From Syntrophaceae bacterium (GTDB lineage Bacteria > Desulfobacterota > SM23-61): 34,779 nucleotides of DNA. Below, piece by piece: positions 1-7,868 of the stretch. The DNA is taken from positions 1 to 34,779 of the forward strand of contig JACAEW010000132.1 of NCBI GenBank assembly GCA_013388675.1, in the 5' to 3' direction. Each line of letters starts with the position of its first letter. The first letter of the stretch is position 1. The position numbers and the translations under genes were made by a program. Below the pieces are notes generated by a model. It had not been told where the DNA came from and did no database searches. It saw nothing but the letters and a program-made list of their open reading frames with translations.

Positions 1-1730
1 ACGGTTAATCGACCGCCTGCGGGCATGGCCTCGCCCGCATTGGAAAGGATATTCAGGAAGACCTCCTTTAACTGGGACGGGTCTCCCCCGGTCCTGGGCA
101 TGGAAGGGTCCAGCCTTTTTTCGATCTGAACGTGGCGAAACGCCGGCTGGGCGCTGACCAAAGAGAGCGTCTCTTCCAGGATCCGGTTCACGTCCACATT
201 CTCCACCTGGAGCTTTCTCTGACGCGCGAAGTCCAGAAGACCCCGCACAATATCCCGGCACCGGGCCGCCTCTTGGGCAATGGTGTCCAGTTCCTCCCGC
301 CGGCTGTCCTGCTGTTCCAGCTTCTCCAGGATCATGTGGGAATAGAGCAGAATCGTTCCCAGGGGGTTGTTTATCTCGTGAGCGACCCCCGCGGCCAGCT
401 GTCCCACGGAGGCCATCTTCTCCGACTGGATCAGCTGCTGCTGCGCCTCCCGGAGGTCCTTGTGAGATTCGGCCAGGCGAGCCAGGTTCTCCTCCATCTG
501 ATCAATGAGGTAAGGAAGGCACATTTCGTTCTCGGCCAGCCCCCAGTACACGGCGCTGGCCTTTTCCCTGCAGGAGGCGTATCCGCAGGCCCCGCAGTTG
601 AGTTCATCCTCCGGTTGGACCTTGTTGGTCCGCCGCAGGATTTCCCGGATAATGTCCGGACTGGGGGTTATCAGCCTTCGGTCGTCGGGGGTGAAGGAGC
701 GCTTCAGGGAAACGCGGGAGTACTTCCGCATGTCGGCCCGGTGGCGGTCTTCTCCTTCGGCGATAAGGCGCGACTGAACATACCGGGCCACCAAGTCCTT
801 CCGGGAAAAGAAAGAGAGGTCATTGGGGAATCCCGGGCCGTTGATGCATCCTTCGCAGAAAAGGAGGTCCATGAATTTTGCCTCCACGGACCCCTCCTGG
901 ATTTCATTCAAAATTTGGGCACAGGCCTCTTTCCCCTCGGTGACCAGAATTTTGTTCTGGCAGACGTCCTCCTTCAAGGCCGCGCTTCGCAGCAATCCCC
1001 CGGGCACGGGGAAGATGCGGCCCAGGCGCGGCAGGGGGCCGTCGCTCGGGCTCTCCGGCAGCTTCTCCAGAACCAAACCCGCCTCCTGAAACATCCGGTC
1101 CAATTCGATAAAGGTCAGAACCGCGTCCACGTCCCCCGCTACTTGGGGGGCCTCAATCTCCATCTTCTTGGCGATGCAGGGGCCGATGAAAACCACCTTG
1201 GCTCCGGGCCGAAGGCTTCGCTTGATCACCCTTCCCATGGCCACCATGGGAGATACGATGGGCGCCAAATGGTCCACCAGGGAAGGAAAATACTTCTCGA
1301 TGTAAAGGACCAACGCGGGACAGGGAGAGGAGATGTAGAGTTTGTCGGGATGCTTCTTGGCCAAACGGGCGTGGGCCTTGGCCACCAAGTCTGCCCCGAA
1401 GGCCACCTCCATGACCTCGGTAAATCCCAGATGCCGGACCGCGCTGATGATCTGGCCCGGGCTTGCCCGGGGAAAGGCCGCGGGAAAAGAGGGGGCCAGG
1501 CAGGCGATGATTTCCGTGAAATTCCAGAAGAGGTCCTTCACCGGAGCGATGGAATCTACAACGGCTTTGGCTTCCTGTCGACAAACTTTGATGCAAGACC
1601 CGCAAGCGATGCACCGATCGCCCATCACCTTGGCCTGGCCGTCTTCCACCTTGATGGCCTTGGCCGGGCATTTGCGGACACAGCTATAACAGCGGCGGCA
1701 TTTTTCCTTGATGGTGGATAGGACCGTCAT
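1..1730 (-). CDS. Ferredoxin / [FeFe]-hydrogenase-like / histidine kinase fusion (3' end outside window)
   Basis: Probable cytoplasmic redox-sensing histidine kinase; 576 codons are visible and the C-terminus is cut by the window edge. From the N-terminus: two 4Fe-4S ferredoxin motifs (C11, C14, C17, C21 and C40, C43, C46, C50), a hydrogenase large-subunit C-terminal-like domain (about 60-330) with SSPCP (C137), GPCIAKK (C185) and FCEGCINGPG (C292, C295), a further Fe-S motif (C379, C382, C387, C404), a short coiled coil, and a HisKA domain with phosphoacceptor H451 in GVAHEINNPLG. An N-box, NILSNAGEAMP, follows near the edge. The start ATG overlaps the upstream TGA as ATGA, so translation is probably coupled. 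The H-cluster motifs are altered, so catalytic H2 turnover is unlikely; sensing of redox state or H2 is inferred from the family. No PAS domain is seen. Confidence 0.88.
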   Translation of the reverse strand, partial: MTVLSTIKEKCRRCYSCVRKCPAKAIKVEDGQAKVMGDRCIACGSCIKVCRQEAKAVVDSIAPVKDLFWNFTEIIACLAPSFPAAFPRASPGQIISAVRHLGFTEVMEVAFGADLVAKAHARLAKKHPDKLYISSPCPALVLYIEKYFPSLVDHLAPIVSPMVAMGRVIKRSLRPGAKVVFIGPCIAKKMEIEAPQVAGDVDAVLTFIELDRMFQEAGLVLEKLPESPSDGPLPRLGRIFPVPGGLLRSAALKEDVCQNKILVTEGKEACAQILNEIQEGSVEAKFMDLLFCEGCINGPGFPNDLSFFSRKDLVARYVQSRLIAEGEDRHRADMRKYSRVSLKRSFTPDDRRLITPSPDIIREILRRTNKVQPEDELNCGACGYASCREKASAVYWGLAENEMCLPYLIDQMEENLARLAESHKDLREAQQQLIQSEKMASVGQLAAGVAHEINNPLGTILLYSHMILEKLEQQDSRREELDTIAQEAARCRDIVRGLLDFARQRKLQVENVDVNRILEETLSLVSAQPAFRHVQIEKRLDPSMPRTGGDPSQLKEVFLNILSNAGEAMPAGGRLT

Positions 1731-2317
1731 GGGGATTGGGGCCCTCGAAGAATCCCCGCGATCTTGGGAAAGGTGGAGGCGCCGATCTTTTTCAAACCCT
1801 CCCGGATATCCGCTTGGATGAGGGAAAAGACGGAAGGGTCCTCCAATCCCACCGTTCCCAGGACCGCCCGCATCTCCGCCGTGTCCAGCCGGTAAACCCG
1901 GCCGTCGACGCGATGCTCGTAGAAAAAATCCACCCCGGGGTTGCCGGTGATCAGAATGGCCATTGTCTCACCCAAGTCCCCCAGCGGCGCTCGGTCGAAG
2001 TGGTCCAGTTGGAAAGTGGCGACGATCCGGGTTCCCTTTCCCTCCTGGGATTGGACTTCCAAGCCCCCCCCGCATCGTTCCGCGGCCTCTTTCAGGAAAG
2101 GGATTCCCAGACCGGCCACCCGGGCCGGCCGGGTAGTATAAAATGGGTCGATGACTCTTTTTAGAATATCCGGGGGCATGCCCCGCCCGTCGTCGAGCAC
2201 CTCGATCCGCAGCAGGTCCCGCTCCAGGTCTTCCAGAATCCGGACCTCCACTCTTCGGGCCTGCGCCCGAAGGGAATTCTGGACGATATCCAGAATATGC
2301 ATGGAGAGTTCAAGCAT
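1727..2317 (-). CDS. Stand-alone GHKL (HATPase_c) ATP-binding protein
   Basis: A 196-aa protein with the Bergerat ATP-binding fold of histidine kinases. Visible motifs are the N-box DIVQNSLRA near the N-terminus, G1 box DDGRGMP, G2 box GLGIPFL and GKGTR. It has no dimerisation/phosphoacceptor domain and no transmembrane segment. The last 80 residues are a family-specific tail. It begins 3 nt after the DRTGG gene and overlaps the following kinase fusion by 4 nt, so it is the fourth cistron of this operon. Similar orphan ATPases occur with [FeFe]-hydrogenase-associated sensors in Firmicutes and Desulfobacterota. A role as a partner or anti-sigma-like regulator is inference. Confidence 0.82.
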   Translation of the reverse strand: MLELSMHILDIVQNSLRAQARRVEVRILEDLERDLLRIEVLDDGRGMPPDILKRVIDPFYTTRPARVAGLGIPFLKEAAERCGGGLEVQSQEGKGTRIVATFQLDHFDRAPLGDLGETMAILITGNPGVDFFYEHRVDGRVYRLDTAEMRAVLGTVGLEDPSVFSLIQADIREGLKKIGASTFPKIAGILRGPQSP

Positions 2318-2320
2318 CGC

Positions 2321-2665
2321 TCACCGCTGCCCGGTGATTCCCAGTTGGTACAGACGCCCCACGATCTCAAAGGTGGGCAGCGAGGTCCGAAAGATGGGAA
2401 CCTTCTTCTCCGCGGCTTTTTCCACGGTATCCGGGTCCGGATGGGCCCCGTTGACCAGCACAATCCCTGCGAGGTCCCGCATGACCGCTATGGCCACGAT
2501 ATTCAGGTGCGTCTGGCGGGTGATCCACAAATCCCCCTCGACGGAGTTGGCCAGAACATCGCTCAATAGATCGGAGGAATATCCGCTCTTCACTTCCCCC
2601 TCCAACGGCGTGTTGGGAGTGGTCAGCTCGAGTTTCAGTTTTTCTGCCAGTTCTTTTAGTTTCAT
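2321..2665 (-). CDS. DRTGG-domain regulatory protein
   Basis: A 114-aa soluble protein that looks like a single DRTGG domain, the small nucleotide-responsive or regulatory module also found next to CBS domains and in some phosphotransacetylases. Recognisable features are the N-terminal MKLKELAEKL, the region GYSSDLLSDVLANS, and a central stretch ending at GIVLVNG. The ATG at 2663-2665 is chosen because family members begin this way; the frame stays open upstream only inside the preceding gene. It lies 20 nt after the hydrogenase-like gene and 3 nt before the GHKL ATPase. Its ligand is unknown; the operon context suggests it modulates the redox-sensing proteins on either side. Confidence 0.78.
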   Translation of the reverse strand: MKLKELAEKLKLELTTPNTPLEGEVKSGYSSDLLSDVLANSVEGDLWITRQTHLNIVAIAVMRDLAGIVLVNGAHPDPDTVEKAAEKKVPIFRTSLPTFEIVGRLYQLGITGQR

Positions 2666-2685
2666 CGTCCCATGGGGAGATCCCT

Positions 2686-4032
2686 TCACCTCCGTTTCCT
2701 TTTTGACATGGACCGTCTTTCCCGCGAAGGCCTCTTTCCGGCTGGGGCCTCTGCGGGCGTCATCTGTTTCAAAAGGCTGATGCAATCCGTCTCCCGGGCC
2801 AACCCCTGGATTACATCCTCCGCCAGGGCCAGGCAACTGGGAGACCCGCAGGAGCCGCAGTCGATACCCGGAAATCGCTTGACCACTTCATCAATGCGGC
2901 GCAGTTTTTCCATGGCGACTTGAAGGTTCTCATCCAGGCGCATCCCCGGCCGGGGAGAGAGGGGGGGCTCCAGGAAATATTCCTTTCCCACATCGCCTTC
3001 TTCTTCCCTGGCCGAAAAATTCCAGTCCCGATCGTGGGCCTCCCCGGTTCGCTTGGAAAGGTGAAACCGGGCCCAGAAGGGATTTTTCACGTTCAGCGAT
3101 CCTCCCAGGCACCCTCCCCGGCAGCTCCAGGCTTCGATAAAAGGAACCCCCTCCAGAAGCCCGCTTTCCGCCAGCTCCAGCACGCCCGCGACCTCCTTCA
3201 CCCCGTCCACCACGAAGGGAACCTTCAAGCCCAGGGCCCGGCTCTGGCCCCCGGGAATCGCCCAATCGAAGCCCGCGAGCGGGAAGGGCCCCGCAATCCC
3301 GGAGGAACCCTTTTTTTCCTGCCCGTGCATCCAAACCTGCAGGGGGTTGTATATTTCGGCCATGGGAATCGCCCAATCATAGGCGCCCCCGGGAATTCGA
3401 TTTTCCTTCGCCGCCCGGGCCTTAGCCAGGCAGGGGACGATGTAACAAAGTTCTTGTTTCGCCCCCCCCTGGAGAGTCTTACGGAAGCGGTCGGCCATGA
3501 TTTCAAAAGGAGCGGCCAAGGGAACCAGGTTTTCCAGGAGGGAGGGAAACTTAACCTGCACCAGCTGCACCACGGCCGGACAGTCCGAGGATATAACCGG
3601 AAAGGTCGGACGGTCCGAGGACAGAAACTGCCCCACGGCCCGGCGATAAAGAACCAGCCCTTCGTCCATCTCTTTGGCCCGGGAGAAACCGATGGCTTCG
3701 AAGGCCTGGAGGACTTTGGGGAAAGAGACCCGATCTCCAAACTGGCCGAGTGCCGCCGGGTCCAGAATCGCCAACGAAACTCCCTTTTCCAGAACCCGGT
3801 CCAGGGGGTCGGCCTCTACCGTCCAAGCCTTCCAGGGACATACCCGGATGCATTCGCCGCAGTCGATGCAGCGTTGGGGCACCCTGCGGGCCTTCCCGCC
3901 GCGGACTCGTATGGCCTCCGTGGGGCATACCCGGAGACAATGGGTGCAGCCCACGCAAAGGTCTTCCTTCAGGGTCAGCAGGTCCCCCCGGGCCGGCCCC
4001 GCCTCCCCCCCGATCCTACTTTGGGCTTTCAT
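2686..4032 (-). CDS. Ferredoxin plus [FeFe]-hydrogenase-like iron-sulfur protein (HsfB-like)
   Basis: A 448-aa cytoplasmic iron-sulfur protein. It has two N-terminal 4Fe-4S motifs (C26, C29, C32, C36; C55, C58, C61, C65), then a hydrogenase large-subunit-like domain (about 80-330) with SSDCP (C151), VPCLAK (C201) and SCRGGCLGG (C304, C308), and a final Fe-S motif (C392, C395, C400, C417) with a basic tail. In catalytic [FeFe] hydrogenases the first motif is TSCCP. Here the cysteine used for proton transfer is Asp while the cluster-ligand cysteine remains, so the protein is more likely sensory than a hydrogen-evolving enzyme. The start overlaps the upstream RsbW-like gene by 17 nt and has only a weak Shine-Dalgarno, suggesting coupling. 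Proteins of this type are called HsfB in clostridial hydrogenase clusters. Confidence 0.85.
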   Translation of the reverse strand: MKAQSRIGGEAGPARGDLLTLKEDLCVGCTHCLRVCPTEAIRVRGGKARRVPQRCIDCGECIRVCPWKAWTVEADPLDRVLEKGVSLAILDPAALGQFGDRVSFPKVLQAFEAIGFSRAKEMDEGLVLYRRAVGQFLSSDRPTFPVISSDCPAVVQLVQVKFPSLLENLVPLAAPFEIMADRFRKTLQGGAKQELCYIVPCLAKARAAKENRIPGGAYDWAIPMAEIYNPLQVWMHGQEKKGSSGIAGPFPLAGFDWAIPGGQSRALGLKVPFVVDGVKEVAGVLELAESGLLEGVPFIEAWSCRGGCLGGSLNVKNPFWARFHLSKRTGEAHDRDWNFSAREEEGDVGKEYFLEPPLSPRPGMRLDENLQVAMEKLRRIDEVVKRFPGIDCGSCGSPSCLALAEDVIQGLARETDCISLLKQMTPAEAPAGKRPSRERRSMSKRKRR

Positions 4033-4441
4033 TCAAATTCACTTTAAACCGCAGAGTGGTGCCCCGGTTCACTTCCGAATGAAGTTCCATCCAATCGGAA
4101 TTCTTTTTGATGTTGGGAAGCCCCATCCCGCTCCCATAGCCGAGTTGTTTCACATAAGGGGGCGCCGTGGAATACCCTACCTCCATCGCTTTTGCGATAT
4201 CCGGGATCCCCGGTCCCACGTCGCTTACGGTCACCTCCACGCACTGATTGTCCAGCTTTACTTGCATGGTGCCCTTGTGGGCATAAACAATGACATTCAC
4301 TTCGGCTTCGTAAGCGGCGGTCGCTACCCGCCGTATGATCCCCGCGGGAATTCCCAATCGTTTCAGCCGATTCTTGATCTCGAAACAGGCCTCGCCGGCC
4401 CTCTTGAAATCCTGCCCTTGAATCTCGAATTCAGCAATCAT
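4016..4441 (-). CDS. RsbW-like anti-sigma/serine kinase ATPase (HATPase_c_2)
   Basis: A 141-aa protein of the RsbW/SpoIIAB-like GHKL family. Motifs are the N-box [11 protein letters not shown] (about residues 46-56), G1 box DVGPGIPD, G2 box [10 protein letters not shown] and the closing GTTLRF. In this family the ATPase phosphorylates or sequesters an anti-sigma-antagonist partner; no STAS-domain or sigma-factor gene is visible in the window. It is the first cistron of the five-gene regulatory operon, preceded by a promoter at 4482-4510, and its 3' end overlaps the hydrogenase-like gene. The same gene type leads hydrogenase-linked regulatory operons in other anaerobes. Confidence 0.85.
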   Translation of the reverse strand: MIAEFEIQGQDFKRAGEACFEIKNRLKRLGIPAGIIRRVATAAYEAEVNVIVYAHKGTMQVKLDNQCVEVTVSDVGPGIPDIAKAMEVGYSTAPPYVKQLGYGSGMGLPNIKKNSDWMELHSEVNRGTTLRFKVNLNESPK

Positions 4442-4481
4442 GATCGGCGAGGAAGCCCCTTAGGAAATCAATTCCAATATC

Positions 4482-4510
4482 ATTATTGACGTGTTGCCGG
4501 GATTTTTCAA
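4482..4510 (-). promoter_or_regulatory. Sigma70-type promoter of the redox-sensor operon
   Basis: On the minus strand, -35 TTGAAA (4505-4510), a 17-nt spacer and -10 AATAAT (4482-4487) predict a start near 4475 and a leader of about 34 nt to the ATG at 4441. A short inverted repeat, CAATA-4 nt-TATTG (4475-4488), overlaps the -10 and could be an operator, although 5-bp arms are weak evidence. Confidence 0.6.
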
Positions 4511-4521
4511 GGCTTGTTTTG

Positions 4522-4536
4522 CCCCGCAACGCGGGG
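4522..4536. other. GC-rich hairpin between murJ and the sensor operon
   Basis: CCCCGC (4522-4527) and GCGGGG (4531-4536) form a perfect 6-bp stem with a 3-nt loop, lying between the murJ stop and the next promoter. No T-tract follows on the minus strand (the next bases are CAAAACAAG), so it is not a canonical intrinsic terminator, but the position would suit ending murJ transcripts. The rest of 4442-4630 shows nothing else recognisable. Confidence 0.4.
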
Positions 4537-4630
4537 AGGCAGATGAGGGGGATTCCCTTTTTGCCGAAAATTCAAGAAATTCCCCAAAAGGGATAGGAAG
4601 GATACTCCGAGGGTGCAAGGGCAGGGGCGA

Positions 4631-6226
4631 TCAGGGCTGTCCACCCTTGCCGGAGCAGAGAAACCTCCCGGCTTTCTTTTGGGCCAATTCCAGGGCCGCC
4701 TTCATTTCTTCGCCGCCCAGCAGATAAGAGACAGCCCCGTAAACGACGGCCCCCCCGCCTAGGGCGGCTCCCAGAAGGGTTATTTTTTCAACCGTAATCC
4801 CCGAGGTTTCCCAGCCCCCGGGGGAGACGATGGCGTAGGCCGTCAGTCCCATAAGGACAGCAGCGGTCATATTCTTGGCCAAAGAATGAAGCAGGCGACG
4901 GACGCCCAAGGGGCCTATTTTTTCCCGCAGAAGATAAGCCAGGAGGCCACAGTTCACCCCGGCGGCAAGAGAAGTCGCCAGGGCGAGTCCTCCGTGTTTC
5001 AAGGGACCCATGAGGATGGCTCCCAGGGTCGCGTTGGAAAGAAGGCTCACAAGGGCCACCTGGACCGGGGTTCGCGTGTCTTGCAGGGAATAGAAAACCG
5101 GGGCGATGATTCGCACTCCGGCAAAGGCGATCAGTCCCAGGGCGTAAAAGAGAAGCGCCTGGGCGGTCATTTCCGTGGAAAAGGCCGAAAAGGCGCCCCG
5201 TTGAAAAAGGACGTTGAGGATGGGGGTTCGCAGGGCGATCAAGGCCGCCATGGCCGGGAGGATGAGGAAAAAGGTCAGACGCAGGGCGAAAGACAGGGTT
5301 TCCTTCACTTCTTCCATATTCCCCCGGGCCGCCTGTTCCGCGAGGGACGGAAGGACAGCCGTGGCGATGGCAATGGCGAAAATTCCCATGGGAAACTCCA
5401 GGAGGCGGTCGGCGTAGTAGAGATAAGAAACACTCCCTTCGGGAAGGTAGGAAGCCAGGAAGGTGTTTACGATCACATTCAGCTGGGTGACGGCCAAACC
5501 CAGGATCGAAGGCGCCATGAGCGCCCCCACCCTTCTCAGCCCGGAATGGGATAGATCAAAGCGCAGTTTCAGTCGGATCCCCTGCTGACGAAGGAAAGGG
5601 AGTTGAAAAAGGAGCTGGGCCATCCCTCCCGCGAGGACGCCCAAAGCCAGAGCCATTACCGGCTCACCCAGCCTTCCCGAGAACAAAAGGGCGCAGACGA
5701 TGATCGAAAGATTTAGCAGGACCGGGGCCAGCGCCGGCCCGGCAAAATGTCGTCGCGCATTCAGAACTCCCATGGCCCAGGCCACCAGGCCGATGAAAAA
5801 AATGTAGGGGAACATGACCCGGTTGAGAAGGACGGTCAGCCGAAATTTTTCCGGGTCCTGGGAGAAACCGTAAGCAATGAGCTTAACCACCCAGGGGGAA
5901 AAAAGGACCCCCAAGGCGGTCAGCAGAAGAAGGAAGAAAGCCAGGACCGTGAAGCAAACACTCACCAATTCATCGCTCTCTTCCTTTGTTTTCTGGGTCA
6001 AATAGGCGGAGTAGACGGGGAGGAAAGAAACGGTCAGCGATCCCTCCCCTACCAGACGGCGGAGGAGGTTGGGAATGCGGAAGGCCACAAAAAAAGCGTC
6101 GGTGGCGGTGCCAGCCCCGAAGAGTTGAGCCACAATCATGTCCCGGAGAAAGCCGAAAACCCGGGAAAGGAGGGTGGCCCCGCCCACGACGGTTGCAGCC
6201 CCGGTTATTCTTTTCTGAGTCTCCAT
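4631..6226 (-). CDS. murJ: Lipid II flippase MurJ (MviN family)
   Basis: A 531-aa polytopic inner-membrane protein of the MOP superfamily that flips lipid II for peptidoglycan synthesis. The N-terminal segment ATLLSRVFGFLRDMIVAQLF and the following DAFFVAFRIPNLLRRL...GSLTVSFLPVY are diagnostic for MurJ. Hydrophobic segments recur along the whole length, consistent with the usual 14 helices, and the length is normal. The ATG at 6226 lies directly against an AAAGGA stretch, which is unusually close; no better in-frame start is seen and the N-terminus fits the family. It is not tightly linked to either neighbour, and I see no convincing promoter in the 281 bp shared with divergent rpsT. Confidence 0.95.
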   Translation of the reverse strand: METQKRITGAATVVGGATLLSRVFGFLRDMIVAQLFGAGTATDAFFVAFRIPNLLRRLVGEGSLTVSFLPVYSAYLTQKTKEESDELVSVCFTVLAFFLLLLTALGVLFSPWVVKLIAYGFSQDPEKFRLTVLLNRVMFPYIFFIGLVAWAMGVLNARRHFAGPALAPVLLNLSIIVCALLFSGRLGEPVMALALGVLAGGMAQLLFQLPFLRQQGIRLKLRFDLSHSGLRRVGALMAPSILGLAVTQLNVIVNTFLASYLPEGSVSYLYYADRLLEFPMGIFAIAIATAVLPSLAEQAARGNMEEVKETLSFALRLTFFLILPAMAALIALRTPILNVLFQRGAFSAFSTEMTAQALLFYALGLIAFAGVRIIAPVFYSLQDTRTPVQVALVSLLSNATLGAILMGPLKHGGLALATSLAAGVNCGLLAYLLREKIGPLGVRRLLHSLAKNMTAAVLMGLTAYAIVSPGGWETSGITVEKITLLGAALGGGAVVYGAVSYLLGGEEMKAALELAQKKAGRFLCSGKGGQP

Positions 6227-6391
6227 TCCTTTGGCGTTGCTTAACCTTTCCTGTGCAGAATTTTTCCCCTGGATTCGGCCCTGATTTTCCGCCTAGGCCG
6301 CCGTCCCTTGGGTTGAGAACGGGTGAGCGCGAAGGAAGGGTTTCGGTTTGAACCCCCTACCATAGATGAACTGGCCTCCCCGGAAAAACCC

Positions 6392-6420
6392 TTGACTTTC
6401 CGGAAGACCTAATTTTTAAT
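6392..6420 (+). promoter_or_regulatory. Sigma70-type promoter of rpsT
   Basis: -35 TTGACT (6392-6397), 17-nt spacer, -10 TTTAAT (6415-6420). The predicted start near 6427 gives an rpsT leader of about 80 nt that contains the hairpin repeat at 6466-6490. Confidence 0.65.
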
Positions 6421-6465
6421 AAGGGATAGCATTGATGGATTCGAAAAAAGTTTGGGTTCAGGATT

Positions 6466-6490
6466 CGTCATTCCCGCGAAGGCGGGAATC
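6466..6490. repeat. Dispersed palindromic repeat (CATTCCCGC type) in the rpsT leader
   Basis: ATTCCCGC (6470-6477) and GCGGGAAT (6482-6489) form a perfect 8-bp stem around a 4-nt loop, within the context CGTCATTCCCGCGAAGG. Sequences of this exact form are a common dispersed intergenic repeat in proteobacterial genomes; read in one frame it gives the typical spurious peptide LIPAFAGMT. It ends only a few nucleotides before the rpsT Shine-Dalgarno. Confidence 0.75.
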
Positions 6491-6507
6491 AAATTGAAGG
6501 AGGTCCC

Positions 6508-6780
6508 TTGGCCACTCATGATTCTGCCCTGAAAAGGGCCCGCCAGAGCGAAAAAAGAAGGCAGCGCAATGCCTCGGTTAAATCCGCCTTGAAGACCCAC
6601 GCCAAAAAGGTCCTGGAAGCGATCGATCAAAAAAACCCGGAGAACGCCCGCAAGGCTCTCTCCAGCGCCATTCCCGCCTACCAGAAAGCGGCCGGCAAAA
6701 AAGTGATCCACAAAAAGACGGCAGCCCGAAAAATCTCCCTGCTCGCCAGAAAAGTGAATTCTCTATCCTCCGGGGCCTGA
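6508..6780 (+). CDS. rpsT: 30S ribosomal protein S20
   Basis: A 90-aa basic, helical small-subunit protein binding 16S rRNA. The Lys/Arg-rich N-terminal half (ALKRARQSEKRRQRN) and the S20 signature around AIPAYQKAAGKKVIHKKTAARK are typical, and the length matches the family. The start is TTG at 6508, preceded by a strong AAGGAGGT (about 6497-6504); spacing to the TTG is short. A UUG start is also used by Escherichia coli rpsT. It is a single gene on the plus strand with its own promoter, converging on holA with only 2 bp between the stop codons. Confidence 0.96.
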   Translation: MATHDSALKRARQSEKRRQRNASVKSALKTHAKKVLEAIDQKNPENARKALSSAIPAYQKAAGKKVIHKKTAARKISLLARKVNSLSSGA

Positions 6781-6782
6781 AA

Positions 6783-7832
6783 TTAGCCCCCTCCCCTTTC
6801 CCGCCGGAAAGAGGTCCTGGGCGACGGCCGATTTTCCGTCCGGTTGCCCAAAAGCCGCAAGACATATTCCTCCAGGAGGAGCCCCTTATCGCCCCGGCTT
6901 AATTTCATCCTCCGGTCCGTCTTCCAGGTGGCCGGCCAAAGCCCTTCGGGGAAGGGGGAGGCGAATGTTTTGACCTGGGTCCAGAAATCCTCCGCATGGC
7001 GGGGTGCAATTCTCAATTTTCCCTCCACTTCCTTGTTCGTCATTCCCCGGTTGCGCATCTCCTTGGCCCTCTGAATCAGGCGAAGCTGACGGACGAGAAG
7101 AGAAAAAAGGAGGATGGGCGGCTCCCCCTGCTGAAGGTTCCTGTGGAGCAGCCGGAGGGCCTCCCCCCGCTTCAGGCGCCCCACGGCGAGGGAAAATTCG
7201 AAAGGGCTCTCCCAACGGAAGTCCGTGGTCAGGGCGGAAACATCCGCCTCATGGATTCTCCGGCCTCTATCCTTCCCCAGGCTCAGCTTCTGGAGTTCTC
7301 CTAAAATCTCCCGGAGGTTCGGGCCCACCCTCTCCACCAGCAAAGCGACGGCCTCGTCCGATATGGGATGGCCCATCTGTTCCGCCTGCAGATGGACCCA
7401 GCGGACCAGGTCCCTTTCAAAGGGAGGGTAAAAAGGGACCACGGCTCCCTTTTTTTCCAGGGACTGAAAAAATTTCGCCCGAAGGTCCGCCCGAACCCCT
7501 ATGAAAACCGCACAGGTCCGCGGGTTGGGATTCTGGAAGTATTCGATGAAGGGGGAAGGGGCTTTTTTCCAAATTTCATCGGCCTTTCGGATAATCACGA
7601 GTCGCCAGGGAGAGCGCACGGGGAAGGCTTGAAGGCTCGAAAGAATCGAATCCACCTCGGCCTCTTCGGCATCGAACACGGCCCGGTTAAAGTCCCGGCT
7701 GGCGGGAGAAAGAGCGAGGGTTTCGATCTTTTTCACCGCATCGTCGATCAGCCATTTCTCGGGGCCCCAGAAGTAATAGAGGGGGAGGAGGCTTCCTTTG
7801 CCGATTTCCTGGAAAAGTTCCGGCGTCTTCAT
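6783..7832 (-). CDS. holA: DNA polymerase III delta subunit
   Basis: A 349-aa clamp-loader subunit that opens the beta clamp. The N-terminal PLYYFWGPEKWLIDDAVKKI is the characteristic HolA opening (a degenerate AAA+ P-loop region), followed by the FNRAVFDAEE segment and a C-terminal collar region with LREILGELQKLSL. Length is normal. It is the last cistron of the leuS-lptE-holA operon, 36 nt after lptE, without a clear Shine-Dalgarno at the ATG. The C-terminal 25 residues are Arg-rich and not conserved in the family. The gene ends head-on against rpsT. Confidence 0.93.
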   Translation of the reverse strand: MKTPELFQEIGKGSLLPLYYFWGPEKWLIDDAVKKIETLALSPASRDFNRAVFDAEEAEVDSILSSLQAFPVRSPWRLVIIRKADEIWKKAPSPFIEYFQNPNPRTCAVFIGVRADLRAKFFQSLEKKGAVVPFYPPFERDLVRWVHLQAEQMGHPISDEAVALLVERVGPNLREILGELQKLSLGKDRGRRIHEADVSALTTDFRWESPFEFSLAVGRLKRGEALRLLHRNLQQGEPPILLFSLLVRQLRLIQRAKEMRNRGMTNKEVEGKLRIAPRHAEDFWTQVKTFASPFPEGLWPATWKTDRRMKLSRGDKGLLLEEYVLRLLGNRTENRPSPRTSFRRERGGG

Positions 7833-7868
7833 GTCATTGGGTTGAGGGGGCGGGGGTTCGCGGCCGCA

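Noticed and set aside
132-1721. Long plus-strand open frame (529 codons) opposite the kinase fusion
   Set aside because: It is the antisense shadow of a gene with ferredoxin, hydrogenase-like and HisKA motifs; its own product resembles nothing.
2920-4047. Long plus-strand open frame opposite the HsfB-like gene
   Set aside because: GC-rich antisense shadow; the minus-strand product has conserved Cys clusters throughout.
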